From Zarea fungicola (Eukaryota; Ascomycota; Sordariomycetes; Hypocreales; Cordycipitaceae): 64,000 bases of DNA. The notes under the pieces were generated by a model. That model had not been told where the DNA came from. It made no database searches and saw only the letters and a list, made by a program, of their open reading frames with translations. Below are positions 40,892-51,913 of the stretch, in pieces (the stretch's first letter is position 1; each line of letters starts with the position of its first letter). The stretch spans positions 62,001 through 126,000 of the forward strand of contig FWCC01000079.1 of the NCBI GenBank assembly GCA_900169235.1, in the 5' to 3' direction. Made by a program: the position numbers and the translations under genes.

Positions 40892-42055
40892 TATATGATA
40901 TTGCCGTATTGTAGTGACTGGTTCTGTGTCCACCGGCGGAAACTTGAGCGTTTCTTGGTGTGGTGTTGTCGGTACCGGTCGCCCGGTTGTTGCTGCTGCA
41001 AGAGCAGGCGCAAAGCCCTGCTATACCCGTGTATTTACAGCGCCAGTATCGTTGTAAGTTTATCGTGTGTCAACGGGCCAGTATCAATAATGGCCCATCC
41101 ACGATTCGATTTCGCGAAACACTGAAACAGAGAACGGAAAACGCAGCACTTCGTCGCGGCAAGGTGAAATGTATTACTCGGCAACGACGACAGATGGGTC
41201 GAAATTTGAAATGGCGAGGCACATGAAAAGAAACGGAGCCGGCGATGGAAAAGTTGTCAATATTAGAAGACGTAGAGGGAGAAGACTGATACAAGACCGA
41301 GAGCGCAGAGTAGCAAAATCTTTGCATGGACAAAATCGCCAGGGAGATGGCAGCGGTTAGCCCATTCCGGATCGCGACGCCTAATTGGGTGGCTAGCGCC
41401 ACCCATTGAGTGGGGCTTTCTTTCACCAGAATTTGGCCTACCCTGGAGCTTGGTTTGGCCGGCGTGGTAGTTCTTGCGTGGATGCTGTTGTCTGGAAAGT
41501 GATTGGATTTTGACTCTGGTCTTGTCAATCAGTTTTCCAGTGAAATGCTTACAGCTTGCTGGAGACGATTTGGGGGTTTTGCTGTCAATGTTTGGGCCAT
41601 GTCCACAGTAGGTAGGAACTGTACTCAGCTATCGCCACCTGCAGAACTTGAATGCGCCACTGTATCCTACGTCACCCAAGACGGACCCGAAGCTGGCAGC
41701 CCGTTGGCTTCTAATGAAACAGCAAAAATACATTAAATACTCAACAAATAAAATACCACCACAAACGCTCTTGTTATCCAAGTCAAGTCCTGTAATATCA
41801 CACGACCAGGTATTCCCGGGTCCTCCGAGCTGTGGTCCAAAACCACCCCACTACACCCACAATTGGGACGGCTCTTCCTTAGGCTGCCCCTCTGTCGTCC
41901 AGCTCCAGCGGTGTGAAGGCACTGCGCCTATGACTGAATGGGTCGATCTAGATTTGCGAAAGCTACTTTTTCTCTCTTCATCTTTACCCTCCGCCCACAA
42001 CTTATTTCTATTTACCGTGCTCGTCCGTAGGGTTTGTAACCTACAAAATCCAAAC
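40892..42055. promoter_or_regulatory. Divergent promoter region of the GATA-factor gene and SVF1
   Basis: About 1.16 kb between divergent starts. The SVF1 side (41900-42055) has pyrimidine-rich stretches (TTTTTCTCTCTTCATC) expected of a leader. No gene is supported, although overlapping short frames exist on both strands. Confidence 0.6.
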
Positions 42056-43520
42056 ATGTTCAGCTGGGTCCAGCAACAGTAAGTTGAAATCGCCGCAATT
42101 CCTGTGATTCCGTCGCAAGCTGCACCACCCTCCTTCATCAAGCTCCGGTTATAATATACAACTTTATCGGTCGTGACAACTCGTCTAACAACTGTCCGCA
42201 GGATCGCCAATGTCGCCGGCACTCAAGAGCCCATATACGGCCCTTCGGCCATCAGATCAGTCGCCGAGGAGGCCAAGGAGACTCCCTACACGGAGATTGG
42301 TCGCGACGATCTGAAGTGGAAGGAGATGGAATGGACCAACGTCGAGACGCAAACCTTTTACTTCATCTCAGACGAGGGAAGGATCGGAATGGCTCAGGTT
42401 ATTTACAGTAACGTTGCGTAAGACGAAAAAAATCCCGCCCCGAAGCTTTCAACTTTTCTCAACGGCGAAGAGCTTTGGCGACCTTCGCCACTTGACATGT
42501 TTGCTAATGGACCCTCACCTTTAGTGGCATTCGCACGACATGCCAGTTCAACTCGAAAATATTCAACACCGACGGATCCAAGCCGCATCTCTGGTCCTCG
42601 ACGCCGCTCACCAACTTTGAGATTAGTGAAGACAAGAGCTCTTTTTACGCCGACGACTGCGCCCTAGAGCTCTCCGAGGACGGCAACAGCTACACCATCA
42701 AAAGCCTCAACGACCCGCGCGCCATTGTGAACATCAAAATCACAAAGGCCGCCCCAGGCTTCCAGGGTGGCAAGACAGGCACCAGCTTCTATGGCACCGA
42801 CCCCAATGAGCCTTGGGGTTGGATGCGCCATGCCTTCTGGCCCCGCTGTACCGTCGAGGGCAGCATCACCACCAAGGACGAGGGCCCGGTCGACTTCAAA
42901 GGCCAGGGACTTTACATTTATGCCCTGCAGGGCATGAAGCCGCACCACGCCGCCGCCCGCTGGTCGTTTGTCAACTTCCAAGGCCCCAACTACTCGGCCG
43001 TTATGATGCAATTCACCACCCCGCCCTCATACGGAGCCACCGTCGTCAACGTCGGCGGCATCGCCAAGGACGGCGCCATTGTCGGCGCAGGCTGCGACAA
43101 CACTGTTACACACACTGCCATCAAGACTGATGAGGAGAGTGGCTGGCCCGAGCCCACTGACGTCAACTTTGTATGGAACCTCAAGGACAAGGACGGCAAT
43201 GCGGCCGAGGCCGAGCTCGAGACGCCCTATGGAAAGCGCCAGGACCGTGTTGACGTCATGGCCGAGGTTCCCGCGTTTGTCAAGCGCATTGTCGCAGGCG
43301 CTGTCGGAACCAAGCCTTATATCTACCAGGTATGTTAACGTGCCACATCCACAGTGGTCTCAGTGACATGAAGTAAGCGTTACTAACAGTACCTGTACAC
43401 ACACAGTACGCAACCAAGGCTATCCTCAAGCTCAAGGTTGACGGTAAGGACATCACGGAGGAGGGTCACATTTTCAGTGAAGCCACTTTCATCTCAGACA
43501 TCGAGACACCATCCGCATAA
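42056..43520 (+). CDS. SVF1: Svf1 lipocalin-like survival factor, 385 aa
   Basis: Homologue of yeast Svf1, a two-barrel lipocalin-like protein at ER/Golgi contacts linked to ceramide transport and oxidative-stress survival. Four exons: 42056-42078, 42202-42417, 42525-43329 and 43407-43520. The introns have donors GTAAGT, GTAAGA and GTATGT, with clear CTAAC/CTAAT branch sites, and all joins keep frame. Exon 1 is only 23 bases and encodes the family's MFSWVQQQ amphipathic start; the protein continues [28 protein letters not shown] and QVIYSNV (barrel 1), [13 protein letters not shown] (linker and barrel 2 entry) and [15 protein letters not shown] are conserved. There is no signal peptide; the N-terminal helix mediates membrane association in yeast. 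Length matches the family. It is divergent from the GATA-factor gene. Confidence 0.95.
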
Positions 43521-43939
43521 ATTAATCTTCAGGAGTTAATGCAGAATTTGGGTATGTCTTCTCTTTCAATTCACGTTCTTGGACGACTTTTACTATAGGG
43601 GGCAACGTCAATAAAGGGTTGCAAAACGTTGGCATTGGATATGAATTGGCAGTGCGCAGCCTTGTTAGGCTTATAAAGCCGTTCTTCGCGGTAAACGCTT
43701 CCATACTATACACGCTTTTAATTCATCTGCACGTTACATGAGTACAAATAATCTGGATTTTTCGCTTAAAAATACAATTATGTTTTTCTGTATTCTTTTT
43801 TTTTTAAAAGAATAATAATAATTGAGCGGCATGTCCAGCTATATTTGACTTTCCAACCATCTTCGCCACCTCTTGCCTTCTAGATGTATGATCACTTCGT
43901 GTATATTGAGTTACATTGTACATAAGCGCCCGAATGAAT
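43521..43939. other. Convergent intergenic region
   Basis: 419 AT-rich bases between the SVF1 stop and the stop of the mitochondrial protein gene, including T-rich runs near 43796. These are 3' flanks; nothing else is seen. Confidence 0.6.
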
Positions 43940-44862
43940 TTATCGGTTCTTCTTGTCAGCGTCCGAGTACCTGGCTTCTGACTTCTTGTTTTGTGTTGGC
44001 AAGGTCGTAGCAGTAGCTTGCTGCTTTTTCTGCTCCTCCTTCTTGAATTCCTCTTCCAGCTGCCAGACGGCTCTTTCGAGTTCTGTTTCTAGTTCAGGGA
44101 CTTCTAGCGCGTCTGCACATGTGCGTATTTGTTCCCGCGTGAGGAGGATCTCTTCCTTGGCAGAAGCATCCAGCTTCTTGGTCGCAGGCGATTGGGCATA
44201 GACCAAGTCGAGCACCTTGGAGGGTGTGGGGGTCAGCAGCTTATTCTCAAGAAGCCATTGAAGATGCTTGCCTCCCGCAATCGCTCGCCAGTTGGAAAAG
44301 GCGCGGTACACGAGATAGAAAAATGGCAGATTAGGTATTCTAACCAAGGTATCAGCACTGGCAGGGCACAAAAATGTCCACACAGCCATCGGGCGAGAAA
44401 GAAGAAAAAGAAGACTCACACTGGAACCAGCGCAAATGGAAGAGTAATGGGCATGCCGATAATACACCACATCATTTGCTTGCGATGCAACGCCTGTCTC
44501 TCCGTCGCGAGCTTCCGCGCCACGGCATAGACCTGGCTCTCCGGGATGATAGATTGAGGAAAGACGACTTCGACCCTGCCATCGCCTTTGAGCTCCTCCG
44601 CACGCCGGCGTGCCGACAGCGGGGGCACCGTCTTGAGACCCCATTCAGGAAACGGTATGCGACGAAGGGCCGAGTTACCATAGTTGACGACCTTGCGCTG
44701 CCAGCCCTTTTCTTTCTTCTCCCAGCTGGCCCAGGTGCGACCGGCAAAGGCGGTGCCCTTGTCAAGAAGAGAGGCCGAGGTCTGGTCCTTTGTGGTTATG
44801 CTGAGGCGTTGTGCATAGAGCAATGTGCGTCGTGTCGAGACGGGTACGAAGAAGAGTCGCAT
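43940..44862 (-). CDS. Mitochondrial K+/H+ exchange-related protein, 280 aa
   Basis: Matches the Mit_KHE1 family (yeast YDL183C/MRX19), inner-membrane proteins tied to mitochondrial potassium-proton exchange; the transport role itself is not firmly shown. Exons are 44862-44420 and 44339-43940. The 80-base intron (GTGAGT...GGTTAG) joins FALVPV to IPNLPFFYLVYR. The ATG at 44862 gives MRLFFVPVSTRRTLLYAQR, the conserved Arg-rich opening. Further signatures: WASWEKKEKGWQRKVVNYG near 50-70, EWGLKTVPPLSARR near 80-95, ATERQALHRKQMMWCIIGMP near 120-140, then a hydrophobic hairpin across the splice junction. The C-terminus is Lys/Glu-rich and probably helical. An earlier in-frame opening relies on TTG and was not used. 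Confidence 0.9.
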
Positions 44863-45821
44863 TGTGACGGTGGGGACTGGAGGGGCCGATCGAAATCGAG
44901 AGTTCAAGCTTGACCTGGTGTGGTAGGTTTCTTCAACTCCAATGACGCAAGAGCAAGAGCAATCGTTTGGATAGCACAGAGGTATATCTCGATCTTCCTT
45001 GATGAGGTGCCGGCTGTCGAGAGATCCACCGCGCGCAGCTCGTGTTTGGGAGGAGTTTCGGTTCTTCGTTTAGTGAGCCATTGCGGTCTAGGACGATTTG
45101 AAAGAGTGAGGGCTAAACAGCACCAATCCGTCAGGTAGTATCGACAACTCAAGTCTGGTGATGGCAAGGGTCGTCGTGAAAATGGAGGATTGATGGAATG
45201 TCTACGTAATTGGAGCTAGCTCATTGAATTTTTAGCTTTGTTTCTATTTACCCTGGGCTGATGGACCAAAAAACCGTGGTTGCGTCTGCCAAGGCTGGAT
45301 CGATTAGTGGGCTACAAACAGCAGTGGAGAGCTTGCGGCCTGGTGCCGACCAAGGAACCATTCGCTGGCGCACATGGGCCGGGACAGACGTCTCAGTGAA
45401 CAGTATTGTGGATGGCATTATACTACAGTAAGCTTGAGGCCGCATCTCTAGTTCTTCTGTCGTTGTTTTGCTTTGATTTTTAGGCGCGAGATTTTATGCC
45501 GAAACTGTGATAGACTGAAACAGACAATCTATGTAATAGGCAGGCAATCAGTGAATAATTTGTGATGTACACAAAGTCTGTGCACTCCCCAGCTGGTTAA
45601 ATATTTCTTACCTGGGTACATGCAATGTTATTGAGCCTCTCGCTTGACTCTGGCGGAATTTTACGCACACGGCTTCAAGAAGGGTTTGCATTTTAGTTTA
45701 CAATCATGATTACACCACGGTGACTATCCACCTCCCTTAGAGGCATCGCATTACCCCCACACTAGATATTCAGACATACCAAAAGCAAGACTATAATGAA
45801 TTTAAAACATGACTGTTCCAA
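44863..45821. other. Intergenic: promoter of the mitochondrial gene and 3' flank of the GH72 gene
   Basis: About 960 bases between two minus-strand genes. No frame longer than about 87 codons and no splice-supported gene. I see no repeat or RNA gene. Confidence 0.55.
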
Positions 45822-47553
45822 TTACATGGCAACCATGGCAGTAATGACAAGTGCCGTGAGCGAGGCAACCGAAGCCATGAATCCATAGCCCGAGGGGCCA
45901 ACAATGGCACTTCCGTTCTTCTTGCTGGACGAGTTGCTGCTGCCGCTGCCGCTGCCACTGCTGCCACTACTGGAACCGGAGGTAGGCGCCAGCGAGGCAC
46001 AATTTGTCGACCCGGAGCCCTTTTGCACGGTGGCGTTGCCGCCAAACGAGCACGAGTCAGATGCAGCAGAGTTCTTGGCGTGGTAGGCACCCAGGACAAT
46101 GGCAAGCTTCTGCTCGTCAGAGCACATGCTGTAGGTGCCGTACTTGCCGGTGCTGGTGTTCCCGTTGATGCTAGAGCAGAGCGAAGCGTCGCTGCTGCAG
46201 ATGTAGCTGAAAATGGACCCGTAGCCCGACGTGGCCAGTCCGGACTTGGGCACACAGGTTGAGGCATTGGCGGCGCATTCGCAAGCAGAGTTGTTCGGGG
46301 TGGGAGGGAGCGAGGTGCCGCTAGACTGCCAGGTCGAGTTGACAACCGGGCAGTCGGCGGGCTTGTTGGTGGGGTTGTAGCTGGACATGGAGACGCCCTG
46401 GGGGTTTATACCCTTCATGGCCGTTTGCAGAGTGGCAAAGTCGGCGAGCTTGGTGACGGTGCTGTCGCTGTCGGAAGCCTTGACCAGACCTGCAAACAGA
46501 ACCATTAGCAATCTACAATTAACCACCTCTTGATGGCCGTTCAAGTCAATACAAGCCAAGGAATCACGCACCATAATCATTTTCCTCCTCAAAGTACTCA
46601 TACACAATACCGCCGCTGAGAACCTTGGTCATGTTGTCGGCGTACAATGCACCAGTTTCCTGCCACACGCGCTTGGCAGCACCGCCTTGCGTGTTGCAAC
46701 CATACTCAGCAAAGAATGCTGGCACCGAGTACGACTCGAAAAATTCGAGAATGCGGTTATAGCCAGACTCGGCAAAGGAAGACTGGCCACACCACTCGTA
46801 GACATTGTATCCATAAAAGTCAACACCAGTAGATGGGTCACCGCAGTTCATGTACTGGGCAATGGTGTCACGAAGATCGGAAGCGTCATCAGCAGCATAG
46901 CCAATGCCGGTGTGGTAGTTCTTGTCCTTGACGTATTGCTTCATGTCGCGCACAGCAGCCTTGACATAGGCGGAGGCATTGGTGGTGGTGGCGTTGTTGG
47001 TGACTTCGTTGCCGACAAAGAAGCCAACGACGTTAGGGTACTGCGCCATTGTGTCAACGACCTGCTGAAAGAAGGTGTAGAGATCGAGGTTCCACTGAGG
47101 ATCGGCACGATTAATGGAGATGGTTGGGTTGCCCAGATCAGCAATAACATAGATTCCGGCATCGTTCAGGAGCTGCATGCAGGCCGAGTGGTCGCCCTTG
47201 GGATCGACACCGTAGGTGCGGATGAGGTTGGTGTTGAGAGCGACCAGATTGGGAATGTCGCGTTTGCAGTTGGCCGCATTGACGAGGGAGTCAGTAAATG
47301 TGGCACCGTTCGCAGGTGCACTGCTGCCGCCGGCTGACGAGTCCTGCTGGTAGGCGACACCTCGGATGATGAATTGTGTGCCATTTGGGTAGAAGAATTT
47401 CGAACCCTGTCAACAAGAGTGGCGCGTTAGCGATCGGATCTCTTGGCACCCCCCATGCAAGTAGCAACTTACCTTGATTTGTAGCGACGGCAAATCAGCG
47501 GCCGCTGCGCCTGCAACGGCCAGGGTAGCTACTAAAGCCTTGGCAAAGACCAT
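45822..47553 (-). CDS. GPI-anchored beta-1,3-glucanosyltransferase (GH72, Gas/Gel family) with X8 domain, 527 aa
   Basis: Cleaves and re-joins beta-1,3-glucan chains to lengthen them in the cell wall. Exons are 47553-47473, 47406-46572 and 46489-45822; introns of 66 and 82 bases use GTAAGT and GTGCGT donors. Signal peptide at residues 1-20 (MVFAKALVATLAVAGAAAA), then the GH72 domain to about 310: KFFYPNGTQFIIRGVAYQ, the acid/base Glu161 in FFVGNEVTNN and the nucleophile Glu261 in FFAEYGCN. A Cys-rich X8/CBM43 module follows at about 360-455 (CxCxAN...SYICSS...YSMCSDEQKLAIVLGAYH). A Ser/Gly linker and a C-terminal hydrophobic tail (about 505-527) form a GPI-attachment signal, with the omega site probably at the Ser/Asn stretch before it. 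Length and domain order match the subgroup that carries the Cys module. Confidence 0.96.
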
Positions 47554-48595
47554 TTTGAAAACTGGGGCAATCCGTTTCTTATTTGAAGAGTAGAAAAAAA
47601 GGTATTGTGATACGCGCGGCCTGTTTTCTAGCGACAAGTAGATTGAGCAAGCCGAAAATCGAAAGTCGGAAAAAGGGGGAGGGGTTGACGCGTTCCCGTA
47701 GAATAATGGTTAAGATGAAACGGTTTTGAGTGAGTGAATTTGAAGAGAAATTAAAGCAGACGAAAAAAAAACTAGTGAGCGATTATGCCAAAGCGGCCTG
47801 CGACAAAACAGAAGAGTGACGAGACAATGACTGTGGCTTTAAACACAGAATACAGCAAAAAGAAGAAGAAAGTCCAACAACGTGCGTGGCGGCCGAAATG
47901 GGACCGCATACATATTTATTTCTCCCTCCATCTCCCACACCAAAGGGGATTGCTGAAAATAGACTGGCTAAAACGGCGCCACGGCACAGTCGAAAGTTCG
48001 TACGTAGACGCCGAGTTATCCGTCTGGAGGTCCATGCCAGTGGTTCCTGACTACTGTGATAAAGCGGCGAGAAAAAACACAGGGATGTTGCCGACTGAAA
48101 CGGTTAGAGGTGCCGAGACGGGGCAGAGGCTGGCTTCGTTGGTAGCCGGATAGTCGGCATTTTCTGTCGCCGCTTTTGAGGAGACCAATTAGAGCCCGCT
48201 TCCCCGTATTTGAAACCGAGGCCTCTTACTGGCTACAGTGCATGGTACAGTGGGTCATCGTATGCTGCAAATACAGAGTACATGCAAACCAGTGGAGGCG
48301 GTTGTCGATTTTGTTCTCCAGTAATACCTGCATGAGGTACCTTGGTAGGTACTCCAGGTTACTAGCACTGTACAAGGGCACCCTTTGTTCTCTAAGCCAC
48401 CCACAAAGCACGTCTCACCACAGTCACAGATTTGTACCAAGCAAACGCAACAATGCATTCCCAACGTTTTCTATACTCTCTTCCAATAAAGGTGCACTCT
48501 CGCCTCAAACTCCGTTACCCAGTACCCAGTATCCATACATCCTGTGCACTCAATGACTTGTTCCCCACGAAGCTTCATACATTGGCCGACGGACC
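47554..48595. other. Intergenic: GH72 promoter and M20 3' flank
   Basis: About 1 kb between two minus-strand genes. The proximal 250 bases are A/G-rich on the plus strand, which is a pyrimidine-rich leader for the GH72 gene. Short frames here are unsupported. Confidence 0.55.
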
Positions 48596-50110
48596 TCATG
48601 ATCGCCGGATAATCGCAGTCGCCGCACTGTACTTGCCATCATCCTGAAGGAGCTCAACAGCCACCTGGGCTTGGCCGCGCGCGACAATCTCCGTCTGGGT
48701 ATAGCTAAAGTCTGTGCCGGCAACAATAGCAAAATTAGGCTCGTGGTTGAATGCGCAGAGGCCCCCCCGCTCGCAAATGTTATAGTTGGCGTGCAAGACA
48801 ACGCGATCGACGCTGGTGAGGTTATGTGTGACGGGATCGACAACCGGGTTCTGCAACCACGAGGCATCCGATGAGGCAGGCGCAAACGTCGAGTTGATCC
48901 AATCCGTCAGGCCGTAATCGGCGGTGGCCATGAGGGACATGAAGGTGTCGGGGAGGTACGGCACGACCTCGAGGGCCGGGTACTTGACGTCGTGGGTGAT
49001 GTCACTGGCGAGGTTCGAAATCGCGTTAGTCACTACCTGAGCCACAGAAGGCAGGTCAACGGTGAAACGACTGCGCAGGTCAACGGTGACGTCGAGCTCC
49101 GTCGCCGTCGTGTTACCGGGCAGGTAGTACGACACGCCGCTGAGGGCTGTGGTGGCACGGAACACCTCAATCGATAGTGTCAAGGCTCCTCGAGTAGTCT
49201 CAGAGCCATGACCACCCGGGCCGGTGATGTTGAGAGCAACGCCACTCGCATCCTCAAAGACAACGTAACTAACACCAGGATAGGTGTTGTCGAGGATGGA
49301 AGAGACGGTGGCGTTGACATCGGTCAGGCTCATGCCCGCAAATCCAAGGCTGATGAAGGACTGAACAACATTGGTCGCATATACACCGACGTTCTCAATA
49401 GCCGCCACCGACGAGGCAGTTCCTGGGAGGGCACCCAAGTGGCTAACCGTAGCCATGGCTTGGTACGCCTTTTTGACCGCATCGCCGTGGGTGTCTGCAG
49501 TGAACTTGGCGAAGACGTTGAGTCTGGCGTTCATTGGCTGTATGGCCGACCTGCTTGTGGGATGCGCCATCAGCCAGACGTTGGAACTGTTGAAAGCACC
49601 ACGCTGGTTCAGGTAAAACTTTCCGGCGGCATTCTCCTCGTCGGGAGTGCCGACGAGCTTGATGCGGCCGGGAATGTTGAACTTCTGGAGAGCCTTGCTG
49701 GCGAGGATGGCGGCCGTGATGCCGTTTAGCGCAATATGGTTATGACCGCAAGCGTGACCAATTCCTGCCAGGGCGTCATACTCGGCGAGAAAGCCAATGG
49801 TCTTAATTGGCTTCACGTTCGATGGCGGGTTATTCACAAAAGTCATCTCAAAAGCTGTCTCCATGCCATGGGCCGACGGCACAACCTCCCACCCGCTGAG
49901 ACCGAGGAAGTGGCGGACAATTCGGTCATGCGCATGACGCTCGCCCAGACCAACCTCTGGGTCATGGTAAATGGCGACAGCAATGTCCTTGAGAGCCGGA
50001 AAGCAGTCATTGGAAGTTGCCTTCAGAAAAGCTGGAAGCCCCGATAGATCTGTGGCCTGGACACCAGCAGTGACAGCAAGAGCCACGCCGTAGGCTTGAG
50101 TTATACGCAT
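48596..50110 (-). CDS. Secreted M20-family metallopeptidase/amidohydrolase (PM20D2-like), 504 aa
   Basis: Zinc-dependent hydrolase of small peptides or N-acyl amino acids; substrate unknown. Single exon; the ATG at 50110 gives a signal peptide at about residues 1-19 (MRITQAYGVALAVTAGVQA). The metal and catalytic motifs are in place: HDPEVGLGERHAH near 50, GFLAEYDALAGIGHACGHN near 125-142 with the HACGH metal ligands, the catalytic Glu in GTPDEENAAGK near 170, a His in LMAHP near 195, and a dimerisation-domain GPGGHGSETT near 295. The DEEN form is closer to PM20D2/AbgB-like hydrolases than to classical carboxypeptidases. Several N-glycosylation sequons fit secretion. The length is usual for the fungal group. 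Confidence 0.93.
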   Translation of the reverse strand: MRITQAYGVALAVTAGVQATDLSGLPAFLKATSNDCFPALKDIAVAIYHDPEVGLGERHAHDRIVRHFLGLSGWEVVPSAHGMETAFEMTFVNNPPSNVKPIKTIGFLAEYDALAGIGHACGHNHIALNGITAAILASKALQKFNIPGRIKLVGTPDEENAAGKFYLNQRGAFNSSNVWLMAHPTSRSAIQPMNARLNVFAKFTADTHGDAVKKAYQAMATVSHLGALPGTASSVAAIENVGVYATNVVQSFISLGFAGMSLTDVNATVSSILDNTYPGVSYVVFEDASGVALNITGPGGHGSETTRGALTLSIEVFRATTALSGVSYYLPGNTTATELDVTVDLRSRFTVDLPSVAQVVTNAISNLASDITHDVKYPALEVVPYLPDTFMSLMATADYGLTDWINSTFAPASSDASWLQNPVVDPVTHNLTSVDRVVLHANYNICERGGLCAFNHEPNFAIVAGTDFSYTQTEIVARGQAQVAVELLQDDGKYSAATAIIRRS

Positions 50111-51784
50111 TGTTGCAAGTCCTGTTTGGTCTTGTGAATTCAAACGAAAGCAAAACGAACGTATTATGCCGGGATGAAGCAAATAAAGCAATAGGAAAAG
50201 AAGACGATTAAACAGAATTTATACAACCTGGATCAATTACCGAATTTCTTTACCGAGCCGATTACGTCTGCCTGCAAACTACTTGGTGTACTATAGTTAG
50301 TCCCTGCCACATCCATTTCGCCAGACTCCTGGGCGGGGAATTTCCTGCTCCAAGTTAGTCATTTATGACGTTCCATAACTAGTTATCCCACCTTCAAGTC
50401 ATTAGTTTCCAATCTTACATTCTATTTTACGAACTCGTGGGGTCCTCGTCAGTCCAGACTCGTCGCTGTTCCAAACTGCGGCCACCTCCAAGTCGCAGAC
50501 TATGCCCAGTCTAGAGTATACACACCCCTACAAATATGGCGCGCGTGGAGCCCCAATCGTTTATATAATTTTGCAAGGTTGCACTTACCGTATTCCGAGA
50601 CCGCTTGATAAGCGGTAAGAGAAGGCAGAGCCTTGTACGTACCACTGCGCATTGCACCATGCCCATAATGCGGATCGAGCCGACAGGTTTCTTCTCGGCA
50701 GTGATTAGTTATACATATTCCAGACCCAGGAACGGCGGCTTCCTCTGCGGGCGAGCCTTTGAGCTGCTACTACACCCTGTTGTAGCCTTGGATAAAGATA
50801 GCATGTTGGTAATTTTTTCTTGGCATACCTCGGCATATCGAGCTACTATGCTGCTTACCGGGTCGTTTGTTGAATTGGAAGAGTACGGTGTGTGCTGACA
50901 ACTGTTCTTGTCTGCTACTGGTGGAACACCATGTTGCGTGAATTTGTCTGTATAGAATGTGACACAATTTCGGGAAACTGCTCCACGTTCTTGGATTTGC
51001 GCCATGCGAGCTCCGCCAACTCCTTATTTACAGACTCTCTTGACTCTCCACCCTGGTAAAGTAAGTTAGAAATAGGCGCTAAGCCACGGGGGGGAGGGAG
51101 CTTTGTTTTCTACGGCTATCTGGATACGCTGTGGGCGTGTCCGCGAGGCGGTGGCTGCAGACTTGTAACTGTCTACCGGAAAGACCGGCGTACGAGTATG
51201 TGGTCCGCCCGCATTTAATAGTCATTTTTTTTTTCCCTCCTGGACAAGAAATTTATCCTATCTCGTTTCATTTAATAAGTAAGAAAATAGACCGATTAAG
51301 ATGAGAAAGTGAGCTACTATTGGAGGCGGAGGTGCTGCCAATCACAAGCCAATCCTAATTAGCTGTTTTTGACTCCGTCCGATAAAAACCCACCATGGAC
51401 TATAGCAAGCGTTACAACTTGGCCCAGACTGCGTTCTGTTATAACGGCGGAGCTCTGAAAGATTTCCCCTTCATTTGTCTACCAGTAAGGCACCGTCCTT
51501 ATTACAAAGCCCTTCAATTAGTTACGGAATCCCGCCTCTTCACTAGCTTTGAACTAGGCTCTCGCCGGACTCCTTGCTTACTGTTAACCAGGGTTGCCCA
51601 AAATATGCCCCAATTGAGATTGCGATGCCTGTGATGATAATAGTCTCCGTGAAAGACTGTGTACTGGCTAATGGCATTGAGTAATGCGGATTGTTAGTCT
51701 CCTACTCCGGGCGGCATTAAAAGGCCGTGAAGCAATTATAAATTTATATATAAGGAAATAGTACATCGGTTTTCAACAGCTTCT
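50111..51784. other. Intergenic region, 1.7 kb
   Basis: M20 promoter followed by non-coding sequence up to the tRNA gene. Open frames reach only about 98 codons and overlap on both strands, without recognisable domains. TATATATAAGG at about 51746-51756 lies just upstream of the tRNA. Confidence 0.5.
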
Positions 51785-51881
51785 GGGCGGATGGTTTAGT
51801 GGTATAATACTCCCTTAGCATTCATCCTTTCAGGAAGATCCCATTTGGGAGTGGTCCGGGGTTCGATTCCCCGTTCGTCCA
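51785..51881 (+). tRNA. tRNA-Ala(AGC): tRNA-Ala(AGC) with a 25-base intron
   Basis: Folds as a full cloverleaf: acceptor stem GGGCGGA/TTCGTCC with the alanine identity pair G3-U70, an AGTGGTA D-loop, anticodon stem CTCCC/GGGAG, T arm CGGGG-TTCGATT-CCCCG and discriminator A. The spliced length is 72 bases. The anticodon AGC is read at 34-36 of loop TTAGCA-T; the intron (about 51822-51846) sits after position 37, the normal nuclear intron site. The internal A box (TGGTTTAGTGG) and B box (GGTTCGATTCC) are clear. The D arm looks glycine-like, but the G3-U70 pair and the 5' part of the loop support alanine. Confidence 0.88.
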
Positions 51882-51886
51882 ACTAC

Positions 51887-51913
51887 GGTGGTTTGAATCC
51901 ACCCAAATTTTTT
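51887..51913 (+). terminator. RNA polymerase III terminator after the tRNA gene
   Basis: A T6 run at 51908-51913, 26 bases past the tRNA end, is a standard Pol III stop. A small hairpin GGTGG-tttgaat-CCACC (51887-51903) lies between the tRNA and the T run. Confidence 0.75.

Noticed and set aside
50709..51005. 98-codon minus-strand frame
   Set aside because: No homology I recognise and a competing frame on the other strand; too short to support by itself.
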